In this document: positions 1 through 14,300 of the stretch, piece by piece | Position numbering within the stretch: the stretch's first letter is position 1 | Layout: each line of letters opens with the position of its first letter | Assembly (NCBI RefSeq): GCF_030867145.1 | Contig: NC_134427.1 | Location: 16,577,001-16,641,000, forward strand | DNA length: 64,000 nt | Direction of reading: 5' to 3' | Origin: Opisthocomus hoazin | Taxonomy: Eukaryota > Chordata > Aves > Opisthocomiformes > Opisthocomidae | Notes under the pieces: model-generated | Told to the model about the DNA's origin: nothing | Seen by the model: the letters and a program-made list of their open reading frames with translations, nothing else | The model's database searches: none | Translations under genes and position numbers: made by a program

Positions 1-1435
1 GGTCTAAAAGCTCTATGTGCTACCAACTGCCTCATTATTCTCTCTTTGCAAAGAAAAAAACCCTGAAGATTTCAAAGGGAAGGCAAGCCCTCTTGTTACC
101 ACTCTGCCCAATCCAGCCAGGTGTGACAAGGCTGGTATTTCAGCAGATCATCTGAGCATTGCAGAATAGCTGACTGTTGTCAGAATGCCTTTTTCTCCAC
201 TCTGCCTCCCTTTCTCTCCTGCAGTAAAAAGTATGATTGTTTTCAATTGCCAAAATACTAAAACCTGCAGCTCAGTCTCTACGGGAGACTCATTCTGGCT
301 GTCATTAGACAGTCTTTGATCTTCAGCAAAGAGAGAGGAGAGCAGAAAATATCTGGACTTACGTGCTTGTCATTAGAGCATCATCGTTGCATGTTACCAA
401 AAAAGAGGTCAGATTGGCTCTATTATTCTCTTTGGTTAATTCAGAAAACAAAACCCACACTAAGTGTGAATAAATGTTCCTTCTTTTGTTCTTCAAGGGA
501 CTGAACACATACACAAAACCACATGCTCTTAACCTAGATCTCTCAAATGTATCCTTCATACACCTCAAGGTAATGACCCTGACAGGTGATCACTTCCAAT
601 TTTCCCGTGTCTGAACATCATATTTATCACTTGCTGGTATACAAGTGCCGATCTGTATCCATATCTACACATACCTCCAAAAAGAAGGGAGAAGAAAGCA
701 CACATGATGAGGCAGCACAAAGATTTCATTGGTACGCGCTCCGATGAGTCACTTTATTTACAGGCACCGGACCTGAGTGGATTCTCAGGAAATCTTTATA
801 ACATGCACACCCTCACGTATTCTGCATTTGCATCAGTGTTGGGAAGAAGATGCCTGAGTGATGCCTCATACCAGTGCAGACAACCCTGTCCCATGAGCAT
901 TCCCTTGCAGGGTTAAATTTACCAATACAGATAGAGTCACTGTGGAGGGGCCACTGGCAGCGGCAGAGTTGGAAGAAGGAAGCAGTAACCGGGTGAACTG
1001 CTGCACCGGTACAACTGTGAAATCTCCGCAGCTCCACCCAGAACACAAGTTAGCAGAGGAGCTGGGTTTGGGAGCATCAAGTGCATCTCGGAGTGCATCT
1101 AAACTTTGTTCACATGGATAAGGGCTGTCTCTTTCTCCTCACCAACTTTTTATAAGACAACCAACCTGATTCCAAAAGCACTAAAACCTCCATGACTAGC
1201 ACACAGATCAGACCCTCTTCAGGAAAGTTTTGTTACTTGCTGCTAAGAGCTGGTCTGAGGTTCTCTGCAAAACATGTATTTAAACTGTGCCTAGATGTCT
1301 GCACAGCATGACGTACCTCGCAGACCAACACATGGTTCCCAATATGTCTACTGTTATAAGTCACAGCCTTTGTGCATCAAGGATGTCACAGGATAGGGCA
1401 AGTGAGGAGAACAGACTATTGCATTATGTCTTATG
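1..1435. other. Non-coding DNA
   Basis: Unique mixed-composition DNA. Open frames are all under 80 codons and overlap on both strands. I see no exon, RNA gene or known repeat. Confidence 0.6.
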
Positions 1436-2425
1436 TCATAGAATCCTAGAATCATAGGTTGGAAAAGACCTCTAAGATCATCAAGTCCAACCATCTGCCC
1501 AACAACACCATGCCTACTAAACCATATCCCGAAGTGCCATATCTACACGTATTTTAAACACCTCCAGGGATGGGGACTCCACCACTTCCCTGGGCAGCCT
1601 GTTCCAGTGCCTGACCACTCTTTCAGGAAAGAAATTGTTCCTAATATCTAATCTAAACCTCCCCTGACACAACCTGAGGCCATTGCCTCTCGTCCTATCA
1701 CTAGTTACCTGGGAGAAGAGACCAATACCCGCCTCGCTACAACCTCCCTTCAGGTAGCTGTAATGAGCAATAAGGTCCCCCCTCAGCCTCCTCTTCTCCA
1801 CACTAAACAGCCCCAGCTCCCTCAGTCACTCCTCACAAGACTTGTTCTCCAGACCCCTCACCAGCCTCGTTGCCCTTCTCTGGACGTGCCCCAGCACCTC
1901 AGTTTCTTTCTTGTAGTGAGGGGCCCAAAACTGAACACAGTACTCCAGGTGCGGCCTCACCAGTGCCCGGCACAGGGGCACAATCACCTCCCTACTCCTG
2001 CTGGCCACACCATTCCTGATCCAAGCCAGGATGCCATTGGCCTTCTTGGCCACCTGGGCACACTGCTGGCTCATGTTCAGCCGGCTGTCGACCAGCACCC
2101 CAAGGTCCTTTTCCACCAGGCAGCTCTCCAGCCACTCCTCCCCAAGCCTGTAGCGTTGCATGGGTTTGTTGTGACCCAAGTGCAGGACCTGGCATTTGGC
2201 CTTGTTGAACCTCATACAGTTGGCCTCAGCCCATCGATCCAGTCTGTCCAGATCCCTCTGCAGAGCCTTCCTACCCTCCAGCAGATCGACACTCCCACCC
2301 AACTTGGTGTCATCTGCAAACTTACTGAGGGAGCATTTGATCCCCTCATCCAGATCGTTGATAAAGATGTTAAACAAGACTGGACCCAAAACAGCCCTGA
2401 GGAACACCACTCGTGACCGGTCGCC
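1436..2425 (-). mobile_element. CR1 LINE fragment, 3' part with reverse-transcriptase remnant
   Basis: A CR1 non-LTR retrotransposon piece of about 1 kb is inserted on the minus strand. Its 3' end with a degraded ATTCTATG-type tail is at about 1436-1460. Read on the minus strand, it encodes the last part of the reverse transcriptase, including the catalytic-type FADDTK motif and the downstream [11 protein letters not shown] block. The element is 5'-truncated near 2425. A frameshift separates the VTSGVPQG motif from the GPVLFN motif, so it is dead. The open frame on the opposite strand is only a shadow. Confidence 0.92.
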
Positions 2426-4759
2426 AGCTGGAACAGGATATTAATTAGTGTAGAAGACACAGCATGGACGTAAGGACTGAAAGGGACAGTGTGGTTGTTG
2501 TGACCCATTCCCTGCTGCTACCAGTACCTTGTCTCTTCTCTTTCTTCATCTGAACAAGCTCGATATCAAGAGTAATCATGCTCTGGGAGGGCTGAGACAT
2601 TTTTTGGGTGCATTGGCCCAAATCCACCAATACTGCATAGCACTGCCATGGCAAATTGACATCTATGGATGTGCCTTGTACCTGGTAAACAGCAAGGCAC
2701 GCAGCATGCTGCCAACTGCATATGCTCTCTCCATAGAGATCAATATAGTCATTGGGAAAAAACTACTTGCCAAATCTCTGGGTGCAGCATGAATATCAGG
2801 GTGAAAATGAGAGGGAAGTACTACCCACATAAAGCAAGCAGAAAGCATCCCCCTACAAGTCTGTTAGCAGAGAAAAAAAAAATCTCACTGCAAGAACTAT
2901 GGCAGGCTAAACTCTACATGCACCTAGGAAAATGACTGCATCGTCAAGAGCTAAATGTTGTCTGGACAAACACAGACCTTGCTTTGTAATGTCTGCTTTA
3001 GTTTTTCTCACAGTCTAGTTAGCTTCAGGATCCAGCCTCAGGCTTGAGCTTCACAATCAGCAATTTCCAATCTAAGTATCCTCGTGAGCACTATGGTGCA
3101 TGGAGCTTAGAAGAGCAAAAAGCATACGTGGGCAGAGCCCAGGAACCAAATAGTCCTGAAACTCAGTTTCAGCTCAGATTCATTTTCAGATTTGCCTTCA
3201 TGATGTCTCATCTGCTATCTGTTATGAGGGGTGGAGGAATCAGTTTACACAAGGTCCAAGATACGGATTAAATGCTCTCTGATGACAGGCAGCATCTGAC
3301 ATTTAAAGAACAGTAGCACTACCTATCAGTCCATAAAGCCCTGAGGGAAGGATACTGTCTGAAACAAAAATTAAGCCATGGTGTAGCAGTTGGGCACAGG
3401 AAGCAGAGATGTATGTCTTCGCCATAGCAGGGGTTTTAACTTCCTGAACATTTCATCCGTTGTTATTACCTTGCTTGAGACAACCACTTTCCTCTCTGTT
3501 TGTCCATCTGCAATTTTCCAGAGAAAGAAAAACGATCAGCAGCTTTTCTTTCATCACATACTTCACATGAAACTAACTTCTCTGAATTCTCCTAGCACAT
3601 ACAATGTCCCTGCTGCTGCAAGATAAAATGTGTCACTGCTCCATCTGCTACTCATTTGCTGATAAGTCTGTATGGCAACATGCTGCTGAGCAGAATATTC
3701 CAAAAAACAAGAAACTGTGCAGCCCAACAGATCTGGCTTTAACAGAGTTAGGGCCAGGTCTCATTAATCATTTTGCTGTGCTGCCTACAGTACCTGGTGG
3801 AGCATTAAGATTGCCTCCCTGATTCAATATTTTGCGGTACCGTCATACAGCAGTTAGACAAATCTTCATTTGGTACAGGAATGGAGAAACAGAGGCAGCA
3901 GGAGGTTCTCAATGTTAAATGATTCCTTATTTCAGTACTGCTCTGATATTCATAGGCAAAAGTCCTTAGTTTTGGGGCAAGGAATGTTGACAATCCAGGT
4001 GCAGAATGTACCCAGTTGTCACCCTCCCCCCTATTGTGTTAAAGCTATATCAGAAGATTCTGAAACTCTAAGGAACACGGTACTGAGGCATTGCCAGCTA
4101 CTTTGGATTCCTGCCCAGTGCCTGCTTACCAAGCAGAAGTCTTACCTCTTGTTTTGGAGGAATAAACTGCCCGTCAACATCAGCCATGGAGCAAAACTCA
4201 GAGGAACATGGTAAGAGATGTGCAACCTCTGACCACCCTCAGTCGAGGCTTCCCACCGCGCACAGAGATTCTGCAGGAAACTTGATGGATCTACCACTAT
4301 GCTGGCAACAGCCAGGGAAATCTCCTGGTGACCAGCTCTGCCCCAGGGAAGAAATGCCTGCTTTCTTCTCAGGGCTTGCCCTGCTTGGGCATGATTCGCT
4401 AGTGGAGGTAGGTAAACCTAAAGAAGCTGGGGTGTCCCATCATCTCTCAGTCAGGTACACAGGCTCCATTAACATCAAGTAGAATGTAAAACATCCCACA
4501 TCACCCTAAATGGCCCTCGCTAAATCAGTCCCATGGATGTCCCATTGGCTTGGATCAAAAAACAATGGCTATGACACCTACATCTCCTCCCCTCTTCTAC
4601 CCTGCTCAGCACTGCTGATGCATGGTCCTGCTCTCCTCCGGCAGCCCAGCTCACTGCCCAACAGCCCTCTTACTCCATCCTCTTTGTTCTCACCACAGCA
4701 TCCCTCATCCTCACAGCCCCACCACCCCTGGGTGCCCTGATATTCTCCTTCCCCTCTAC
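2426..4759. other. Non-coding DNA between CR1 copies
   Basis: No gene or recognisable repeat is seen. The C-rich stretch at about 4580-4750 has short CT-rich repeats leading into the CR1 copy. Open frames reach at most 114 codons with no family likeness. Confidence 0.6.
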
Positions 4760-5322
4760 ACTGAGGTTCTCCTCCCCCTCTACACTGCCCTAGTGAGCCC
4801 CATCTGGAGTACACTGTCCAGTTCTGGGCTCCCCAGTTCAAGAAAGATGAGGAGCTACTGGAGAGAGTCCAGCAGAGGGCTACAAGGATGGTGAGGGGAC
4901 TGGAGCATCTCTTCTACGAGGAGAGGCTGAGGGAGCTGGGCTTGTTCAGCCTGAAGAAGAGAAGGCTGAGAGGGGACCTTAGAAATGCCGATAAATATCT
5001 GAAGGGTGGGTGTCAGGAGGATGGGGCCAAGCTCTTTTCAGTGGTGCCCAGAGACAGGACAAGGCGCAACGGGCACAAACTGAAGCAGAGGAAGTTCCAG
5101 CTGAACAGGAGGAAGAACTTCCTCCCTCTGAGGGTGACCGAGCCCTGGAACAGGCTGCCCAGGGAGGTTGTGGAGTCTCCTTCTCTGGAGATATTCAAGA
5201 CCCACCTGGACAAGGTCCTGTGCAGCCTGCTGTAGGTGACCCTGCTTCGGCAGGGGGGTTGGACTAGATGACCCACGGAGGTCCCTTCCAACCCCGACCA
5301 TTCTGTGATTCTGTGATTCTGA
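4760..5322 (+). mobile_element. CR1 LINE 3' fragment
   Basis: This plus-strand, 5'-truncated CR1 copy retains the last RT-coding stretch (open from about 4888 to 5235) and the 3' UTR, ending in two-and-a-half ATTCTGTG units at 5300-5321. The C-terminal words [10 protein letters not shown] and [16 protein letters not shown] are typical of CR1. A short duplicated CTCTACACTG block at its 5' edge (4755-4787) sits at the truncation point. It is close to the copy at 24080. Confidence 0.92.
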
Positions 5323-8300
5323 GATGTCTGAACCTACAGAACCCTTACTCAGACCCAAGCAGTGTAAGAAAATCTCCTTCTCCTCAGAGGGAAGACTGGA
5401 GAAGCAAAATAAAAAGCTTTTCCACTCAGGTCATTTAAGTCTGACTGGCCCTCCATCCAGCCGCATCTGAGTAAAGACTGCTCCATTACTTAGGGCCCAG
5501 GGAGGCCTCTGGCATCCCAAGAGCTCTTAACCTGTTTTCCCCTGCAGAGGAAGCAATACACCCAGGACTGTGTCCTCTTTATATCAAATTAACTGGAAGC
5601 CACACATTTGAAAAAAGATTCCTAATAGCCATGTCTAAGTACATTTTTAAGATTTAAAAACAAAAAATTCAGTCTCTCAAACATAAAGGTTATTCTATTT
5701 TTCAAACTAATTGAGATGAGGAAATGATGGTTATTTGCACTTCATTTTCATTTTTCAAACCAGCTGCAATCAAAGAAATGCCTGATCTCTATTGAATTAC
5801 AATCTGCCTTTGAACTCTTAATGTACAGCTCTTTCCTGTACTTTACATAAATAATGTTGTTACAGTACATGCTCAGTCACAAAGGATACACAGACAGACA
5901 GATATAAGAAAAGTGAAGAATATGAAAGTAAGGTGATAAGATTTTCAAGGCAGAAACACATTTTTCTACTTAACCATTGCCTAAGGATAACACTGTTTGA
6001 AGCACAAAGGCATGCAGCTCCTCATGTTTGATGAAAAGGTTACTAAAAAAAGAAGAGAAGAAGAAATTACATTTCCCCCCACTCTTTCTGACTTGAGTCA
6101 GAGGAGAAACCAAACATGCCTAAAGGGGAAGGCAGGCAGCTGCCTTAAGATACTTTCTGAAATTCAAGTTTTTGCTGTAAAACTATTTGGTGAAGTCATA
6201 GTCCGGGCTGACGTTGATAACGCAGGATCCTTAAATTTAAAAAGTCAGGTTTCTAAGAGACCTGGTAAAGAAGAGCCCTAAAGGGGAATTGTCAAAGAGA
6301 AGCTATGACAGTATACTACAATGTCATTACAAACCTGACGATCTGACAAAGGCAAACATCCCTCACCAATAGAGAAGTGTGAATAACTGATCTGTTTAGA
6401 TCAGTGGCTCAGCTGGGGAGAGAAAAAATACTTTAGGTAGACCTGAAGCAATTTATTTTACAATATATATTTTAAAAAGATTTTTACATATATATAAATG
6501 TTTATATGTATATATATTTAATAAATGGTGACAATTTGTTTTGGCTTGAACTACTCATTTCAACCCCAAATGATTTTGTTTCACTTTGCAGTATTTCAAA
6601 TAACAGCAAAGCGTAGAAGTTGCCAGCTGCACACTATCACAAAACCAGCAAGACATCATATCTGCTAATTCAGCTAGGGAAAGAAAAATCTAGAGAGAAA
6701 AGAAAGATCTGGAGACATATCCTTTTTCTACCCAGCTCAGAATACGATTTCAAGTCTGTTTATCAGGATAGTTTATTAAGCACCCAGACCTCTCTGGACC
6801 AACTCAGTTCTGTTGAAATTGGTCTACTTTATAATCAACACTGGAAATTATTCCTTGAGTCTGCAACATTGTTTTTAAACAAAAATCAGGCATTATATGC
6901 CTGATTATACATAATCTCCTATTGCAGTTGTTCTTCTGTTTATGAAATATTTATACACCTTTTAGAAGTAGGGGGCGTGGTGACTTTACAGCTCGGAGGT
7001 TCAAGCATTCACATGGCATACAAGAACCATCCAAAGTATTTTACCATAGCTACAGTAAACACCAGGCTTGAAAAACTGGGCCTAATTCTGACCAGAACTT
7101 TCCAGCTTGACAATTCTCCCTAGTTAAATTTAATTTGATTCAAAGCAAAATGTCTATGTATAAATCCCAACCTTTTGAAATGGCTCCACTGCTGTCACTG
7201 TACATGGAGCTGCTGCAGGACAAACAGAGGAATCTCCATCTTGATCCGGAATCAGGACCACAAGCCTGTTCGGCAGGGCCTGACCATCCCAAAAGCAACC
7301 TCAGCCACAGCTAGAAGTTTAGCTATACCCTCCAGTAAGGGCTAATACCATAAAGTCTCTCTCCTTGTCCTAGATCTCATGACTGCCTCACTATGCTGCT
7401 TCCAGCTCTTCTGCAGTCATACTGTGATTTAACTGGCTCCTCCAAACCCTCCAAGGCAGCAAAAATCTAGCAGCAGCTACCTGAAAACTTCAAGATCCCA
7501 TAACAAGGCAGGAGATAAGGCTAACCCCGCTACATTGCGCGAACCAGGGCAAACAAATAAAGCTGCTCTGCAAGTCCTAATTGCTCATTACCGAGATGCA
7601 AAGGAGAGCAAATTTGGATGGCTGGAAGCAGCAATCTCTTGTTAATACTCCTCCAAGCAACCAGTCTTAGTCTCACCCATGGTCAGCAATTACCACAGCA
7701 GCCTCATGCCTGTGACGCTCTCCCCTGCGAGCTCACGCACTAACCACGCTTGCAGTCACTTCTGAAAAAAGGCAGCTGGCAGCGAATTGTGTTGGCTGGC
7801 CACTTAGTGGATTTTTACAGAGAAGGGATATTTTGTAAAAGGAAGTCTTTCAAAAGGAGCAGAAATGAAGGGTGTTTATAAAACTAACCGGAATCCTTCC
7901 CCACGGCATTCTGAACAAGACATTCCCAACAGCCTTAAGGTTCAATGTCAGCAATGCAAGGGCCATTGATGGATTGAAAAGGCACACCTCTCTCCGTAAT
8001 TAAAGGGTAACTTCCTTTCTGATGACTTCTGTGGAGTGACAGTGAGTACGTGATTAACTCAATACCCAGAGAACTACACACACAGCCATAACACCCCAGA
8101 AGAATCAAGCACTGACAAGGTGGAATGAAGGTGAAGGAATTTTAACCAAATCTTGAAAGAAGGGAAAAGTTACCGACAATTGGAAGCAGAGTCACACAGT
8201 GAGAAAAGTTGAGCAACAGTAAAAATCAGCGATAACACTAACTTGCCAGTAGATCTAAAAGCATTTTAGGTTGGGTGTGTGTTCTTGCACCAGTTGGTGA

Positions 8301-11300
8301 ATCCCTTGGTCTGCGTACTGTTTCGCTTACATTCAGCATGTACTATTTGTTTCTTCTCTGCATCCTCAACCACGAATAATTTCCAGAGAAAGGCCTAATC
8401 AGTCTCTGCTGTCTTTCAAAACGCAGTGTCAGCTACAGACATGTCAAAGGCTAGGATTCATGGCAAAGAAACACCTCACAAAGAACAAAACAGGCTTCTA
8501 AGGAACAAGGCAGAGATGCCATGCTTTAGTTCAACAGATTTTTTTGAGAACCATAGACAACTCACAGCAGCCTCAGCACGAATCTGAGGCCAGCTGCCTG
8601 GGTTACTATTGGTATGAGGAGCCCTTCACTCACTTTATCAGGAGTCAGGCATAAATTTGGGACACCTCTCTAAAAAAATACTGGTGAAAACTGCTTTCGC
8701 TCTGGAAGTTGGTGGCAGGGTCTTTCTGTACTCAACTGATGAGTAATCCCATCAAAGAATTTCCCCAGAAAAATGATAACTGATGTCTGTAGTGAAGGTT
8801 TTATTCTCTCAGATGTTACAAGCCCAGGACAGTGAGAGGTCACCTCCATGGAGCCTGAGAACATACCCTGCCTGACAGAGCTTAGGATCCTGTTTGATTG
8901 CCTACAAAGTGCCCATCAACACCCCAGCCTCTGCCAGAGCCGGGCTGGGGAAAAGCATTTCATGGGCAATGGAACCAACCAGCTCTGTGGCCGCAACCTT
9001 GAGAACTCCCTGCCCCAGCAGTGAAAAATCTGTCTCCTAGTATCAGTACTGCATTCACAGAACACTTTTTCTTCTCCCCCCCCCAGTCTTTCTAAAAGTT
9101 CAAAATTCTCGTCTAGTCTTCAGGTAGAGCTTTAAGAGCTTTACAAATCCAAGAGACAAACTTTTGCTTTTATACCTAATACAGTTGGCTTCCAAACCTC
9201 ACAAGTCCACTCACGAGTCTATTTATTCCTCATCTTCCCCAGCTGGGATACAATGATCTGCTAATCTTTCAGGCTTGCAGCAGCCAAGGCAACACAACTA
9301 TACTTTCACCTAATTTATCACACTCCTTTTGCCTTGGCCACAGCTTACATCAGCTTTCTTGCTTCCTTCCTGCTCCTTCCCTTGGGTCCTTGAGCCATCC
9401 TACAGAGTCTCATTAGCTGAATAATTTTAGAGCAAAAGGGTTCTGTTCTTGCAGGATTTGCTGGAGTCTCCCTGGTTACAAACAGACCTCCCTGAAAACC
9501 AGGACTCACAGAGGAAATCCCAGTCATGACAGAGCTTCAGCTTATATCAAGGAGAACAGCCAGCTGAACTAGTAGCATGTTCTTTCCATACTAAACATAC
9601 TTCTGTCCAGGGCATCACACATTCCAGCTTTCCAGCAGGAGTAGCTGTAGTTCACGCCTGGCTTTCAACCACAGAAAGATCTCCAGCTCAGCTGCGACAC
9701 GTCCACACTTTCCTACCAGAGCCACTGAGCTAAGCTCTGCAGAATGCACGAAGCCCAGTCTTTTGGGAAGGCTCACCTTGCGCTCCAGGGTGAGCACCTG
9801 TCTGAACATGCACATCTCAAACATCCCTAGGCCTGCGGTACATGAGTTGCCCAATGACTCTGCTCTTGCACGTCAGCAAGTCTGTCAGGCCTCAGATTTT
9901 GCTTGCTGTGCCTGCAGAGGATCTCTGTTCAAGAGAAATGCCTGTGTCCTGTCGCTACACGGAAATGCCACACGTGCTCTAATGCAAACCACAGGCTCTG
10001 AAGAGACAGGGTCCCCTTGCTACTGTGGGGCTGAAAGGGCCAGTGCTCCACCAGAAGCTCTGTGCAACAGGGCAGGAAGAACAGTCACCTTCTGCCCCAC
10101 TTGCTTCCTGCTCCGGGCAACAGCACGTTGTGCCGTGCCTGTGGCCAGACCTTCGCAGGCCCCTTCCAGGTCTGGTTCTGTTCCTCCCTTCTCACAGACT
10201 TGTGAAGAAGCGAAATCTCAGCTGTCGGGGTGTTGGCGAGAGGAGCAGGGTTTCTAGGTGAGAAGAACAGGCCAAATGCTCTCTTTCTATCACCCTCCAA
10301 TGTGACAGCTTCACAAACCTGCTGACAGTCCTTGAGAGCTGATGACATTTTTCAAAACATTGACAAAAATAGACAAGCACTTCCCCCCTGCCATTGAAAA
10401 AACTCATCAACTATTTCCACAAAGCCCTTCTGCTCTCCACCCTTTCTCTGACCACCTTCACAGCCACCTCTTCTCTATCAAAACATTGACGTAGACTCAC
10501 CTCATTCCATAGTAAAAAAAAAGGTCTTAAAGGGAGCAGCTGACATCCCAACCCATTAAGAGATGCTAACATTTTAATAGCAACTCCCATACGCTGTAAA
10601 TTCTGGTCCTGTGCCCTTACACAAGAAGAACTCCTAGTGACTCCCCATGAAAAGATTTGCTTGAGTGAGAGTTTCATGTAATCATTTAACACAATGTAAA
10701 TGAAGCCATTAGTACCTGTAACTAACATTGGAAATAAAGTCCAGGGCTCACTGAGCTCACAGTTTCAAATTAAAAGGAAAAACAAATATGTTTCTAAAAA
10801 GATAATTCATAACTCATTGCTTGTATCTTGGCTTGCTGTTAAAATACTTTCATGTTTTACATCCATTTCAGTTTAGCAACACTAATAAATCAATTTATTT
10901 CTGTAACCTGACTACATACACTTGCTATATATACAGCGTCCTTTGGCAATATGCAATAAATTGAACTTAATAAGTGTAATGTCATTAAAATTTATTTTTC
11001 TTTTCAAAGATACATTTATTTCCTCACTTCTTATACTGAACCTTTAAAACCTATAATTAAGCCTCTGTTGAACATAAATGTTCCAAGCTATTTATTCTAG
11101 AGGGGCAATCCAAATACTTTACATGAGCAGGAATTTATATGCCCATTATGAACCATTAGCTGGCCTGGGAACAAACCTGCAAGATGGGAAGCATCTTGCT
11201 CATATTCAACTTGAACTTAATATACTCATGTTCAGCATATTCCCAAGTCCTCTGCAGAACTAGAATCAAAGTTGTTGACCAGATTAAGGGGCATGAAATC

Positions 11301-14300
11301 CAGCACCTTGAAGGATCAAACTCTCACAGATAAACTATGTTCTTGTGGCAAGTACTGTGATATGCATGAATAACCAGTTATCACAGGCAGAGTAAAACCA
11401 CACACTTCTACTAGAACCCAAAATCCTAAGCAATTGAGATTGAACTCTTACAGGGGCTAGGTCTGTTTATGAAATACAGGCCTTCTTCCTAAGCTCCTCA
11501 GAAGTTAGCTTTGCTCTGCGTGGCTCAGATTTTGAAGAATTCCTCCCGTTTCTGTCCCTCCGCCTCCAAGTCACTCTTCTCAGGCAAGAGAGAACTGATG
11601 TGAGACACACTCACTCCTTGTTCCCTTTGCTAATTAAAAGCTCACCATGCCAAGCCAGAGCTGTACAGAGCATAATTCTGTAGAATTCATTTACACACAT
11701 GAATTCTGCTTTCCAGCTGAGGCAAATGAAGCTTTAGAAGCCTCCAAAGACCTCATGTGCAAGCAAAGGATGAAGTGAGCATGGCAAGAGTTACAGCTGA
11801 ATTGCAGTTCTGCAACTTGATAGTGTCTTTGCATTCCTGGAATTAGCTGTATGCCCTACCTAGCCTGCTCCAGCAAGTCCAAGAACATACCTAAAGCACT
11901 GACACTGTTATCTGTCTTTAAAATACAAGGTCACAAATAAAAGCTACACATGCTGCAAGCTCTCAACCCTGAACACAACATTTTTCCACTCCACGTGAGC
12001 CAGTACTATATTCTGGCAAGAGGGAAAATATGGAAAGTCATGTTAGTGACTGAGCAGCTATGAAGCTGGGTGAAGGAGAGCCACGAATACACCAGGACTG
12101 TATATTGGCTAGAGAGCACTGGCTCCACTGGGATTCAGCTCTCAGTGCTTTATTTGGTTTTACTGATATTTTGGTAGGTTCCTCTATATCATTGTATTCT
12201 TCTTATGTTGAACTCTATCTGCTATCGCTCGCTGTTTGATTCATCTACAACTGAGCAAGAGACTCAGAAGGGAAAGAATGAGAGAGTTGTGATGCTGGAA
12301 AATAACGATGCACAAAGTGTCATCATATAATTATTAAGAGAAATACTTGTAAAAAACACTAACATAAAGATTCTCTTAGTTGGAAAGAAACAGTATGAAC
12401 TTAACACCTGGTCTCATTAATATGCATGAAAACCTGCTTTCAAGATAAATAACAGCATTCATGTAAACCATTTAATATAAAATCAATCATGCAGAGACAT
12501 GCACGATCCAATTGATGCCGAAGTTTTAATTTAATGTTTAGATCACAATTTTAGCTGTTTGAGCATCAAAAATAAATAACAATCAAACATAAATAATTAC
12601 TTTAGATTTGGTTTCATCTTCAAGAGACACACAGCCTAGCAAAGGTGGTCAAAAATTTGGGACTTAGGGAAAAAATACTCCCAAAATACAGAGGTTCTGT
12701 AATTTGAAGAATTGTCTCCAGTTCATGGGAAACTAGATTATGGCTTCCACTTCTTCCCTCTTTATATTAAGACTAGCCATATTTGTGTGAATTTCTTAAA
12801 CTTCCAGGATGAAGAAACTCTAAATATTCTTGGAAGTGATCCCCTAGGAGGAAAATCAGAAAAGTCAAGAGATAAATCAAAAAAGAGGTCGAAAGTCTCA
12901 GTCAAATAAAAGCTTCCTCAGACATCCTCCACTATTCAGTTTGGACTAACATTCAGATTATTAAGACCATAGTCAAGATGGACACGGTAGTGTAATGTAA
13001 GGGTTAGTCTGCCCTCAGCTAAGCAAGGACAGGCACGGACAAGAAAGGAGACACTCCGTCACTGGGACAGGGCTTGCATCACTCTTTGATTTCAACTATA
13101 GATCTTCTTGTTCCATCCTCAGGTAAATGCTGAGCATCAAGAACTGCCAGTAAATCCAAGTGAGACCTAGAGCTATGGGCTTTGTCTTCAGGTCCTTGGT
13201 AGTTCAGGTCTCCATTCAAGGAGGACTATTTAATCAACACAGTGGGAAGTGAGACACAAAGACTTCTGACTATTCGTGATATTCTGACCCACCCAAGCAG
13301 AAGCAAAGCACTGCAGGTGTCAGGCATCCCTCCAGTCCTGAGCCCTACCATAACATGGCCTAAAACCACAGAGGATGGCAGTGACAGTGAATCGGGTGGA
13401 CCCACTCCCTGCTCATCTTCCTCTTTGTTACCTTCTTTAGGGACGCTACGTTCAGCATCATCTCACATCTCCTAGAGACTTTTCCATGGGAAGGATGACC
13501 AGTCAATAAAAAAGGAATCCAAATACATGTTACCTCAGTGGTTACCTCCAGAAAGGCTATTCCTAATCCTACTCTCAGCTCATCCCTCAGACTTCCATCT
13601 CCAGTGATAATATCCTAATAGCTTCCTGTCTCCTCCTTTGGCCCTTCTTGGAGAATAATCCATATTTCCTGTAACTACATTGTTATTTCAATAAAGTAGA
13701 AATGAGTCAACTTCCCATCTAGTCCCTCTGCTTCTGCTATGGGCTTTAGCTCACTCCAACTTGAGACAACATCGGTCATATTCCAGTACAAAAAACAGAC
13801 ATCTCCAACCTTTGGTTTTCTCATTTACTATGTTTTGACTACAATTGCTTGGATTTCTATGATAGCCAAGTGGAGAGATCCAGGAAAAGTCACAGCAGAC
13901 ATTATTCATGTCATACTTAGCAGTTCTTTATGATTAAAATTCTATATTCAAAAAGGTCTCTCACCTTATAGCTTAATCAGAGAACAGATTTTATTCACCT
14001 CCCCAAAGGCACCTTGAATGTTTGTTTACAAATCCTGACTTTTCAATAAAACACCCTTCTCCTACAAAAAAACCCACCTCTCATAAAAATAAAGTTAATT
14101 TTCAGTGTTTTTGTGTTAAGTAACCTCAAATTAATTACTTGTCTACCAGCATAACACTTCACTGTATCCTGCTTCTACACACACTGGCTCTAATATTTCT
14201 ATCCTGATGCTTACCATGAAGTTCTTCTCTCCAGTTGAATAACTCAACAAATTGCTGTGATGTACATAACACAGGTAATAACGAGCTGGCAAACTTCACA

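Noticed and set aside
1763-2416. 217-codon + strand open frame
   Set aside because: It is the antisense of the CR1 reverse-transcriptase region.
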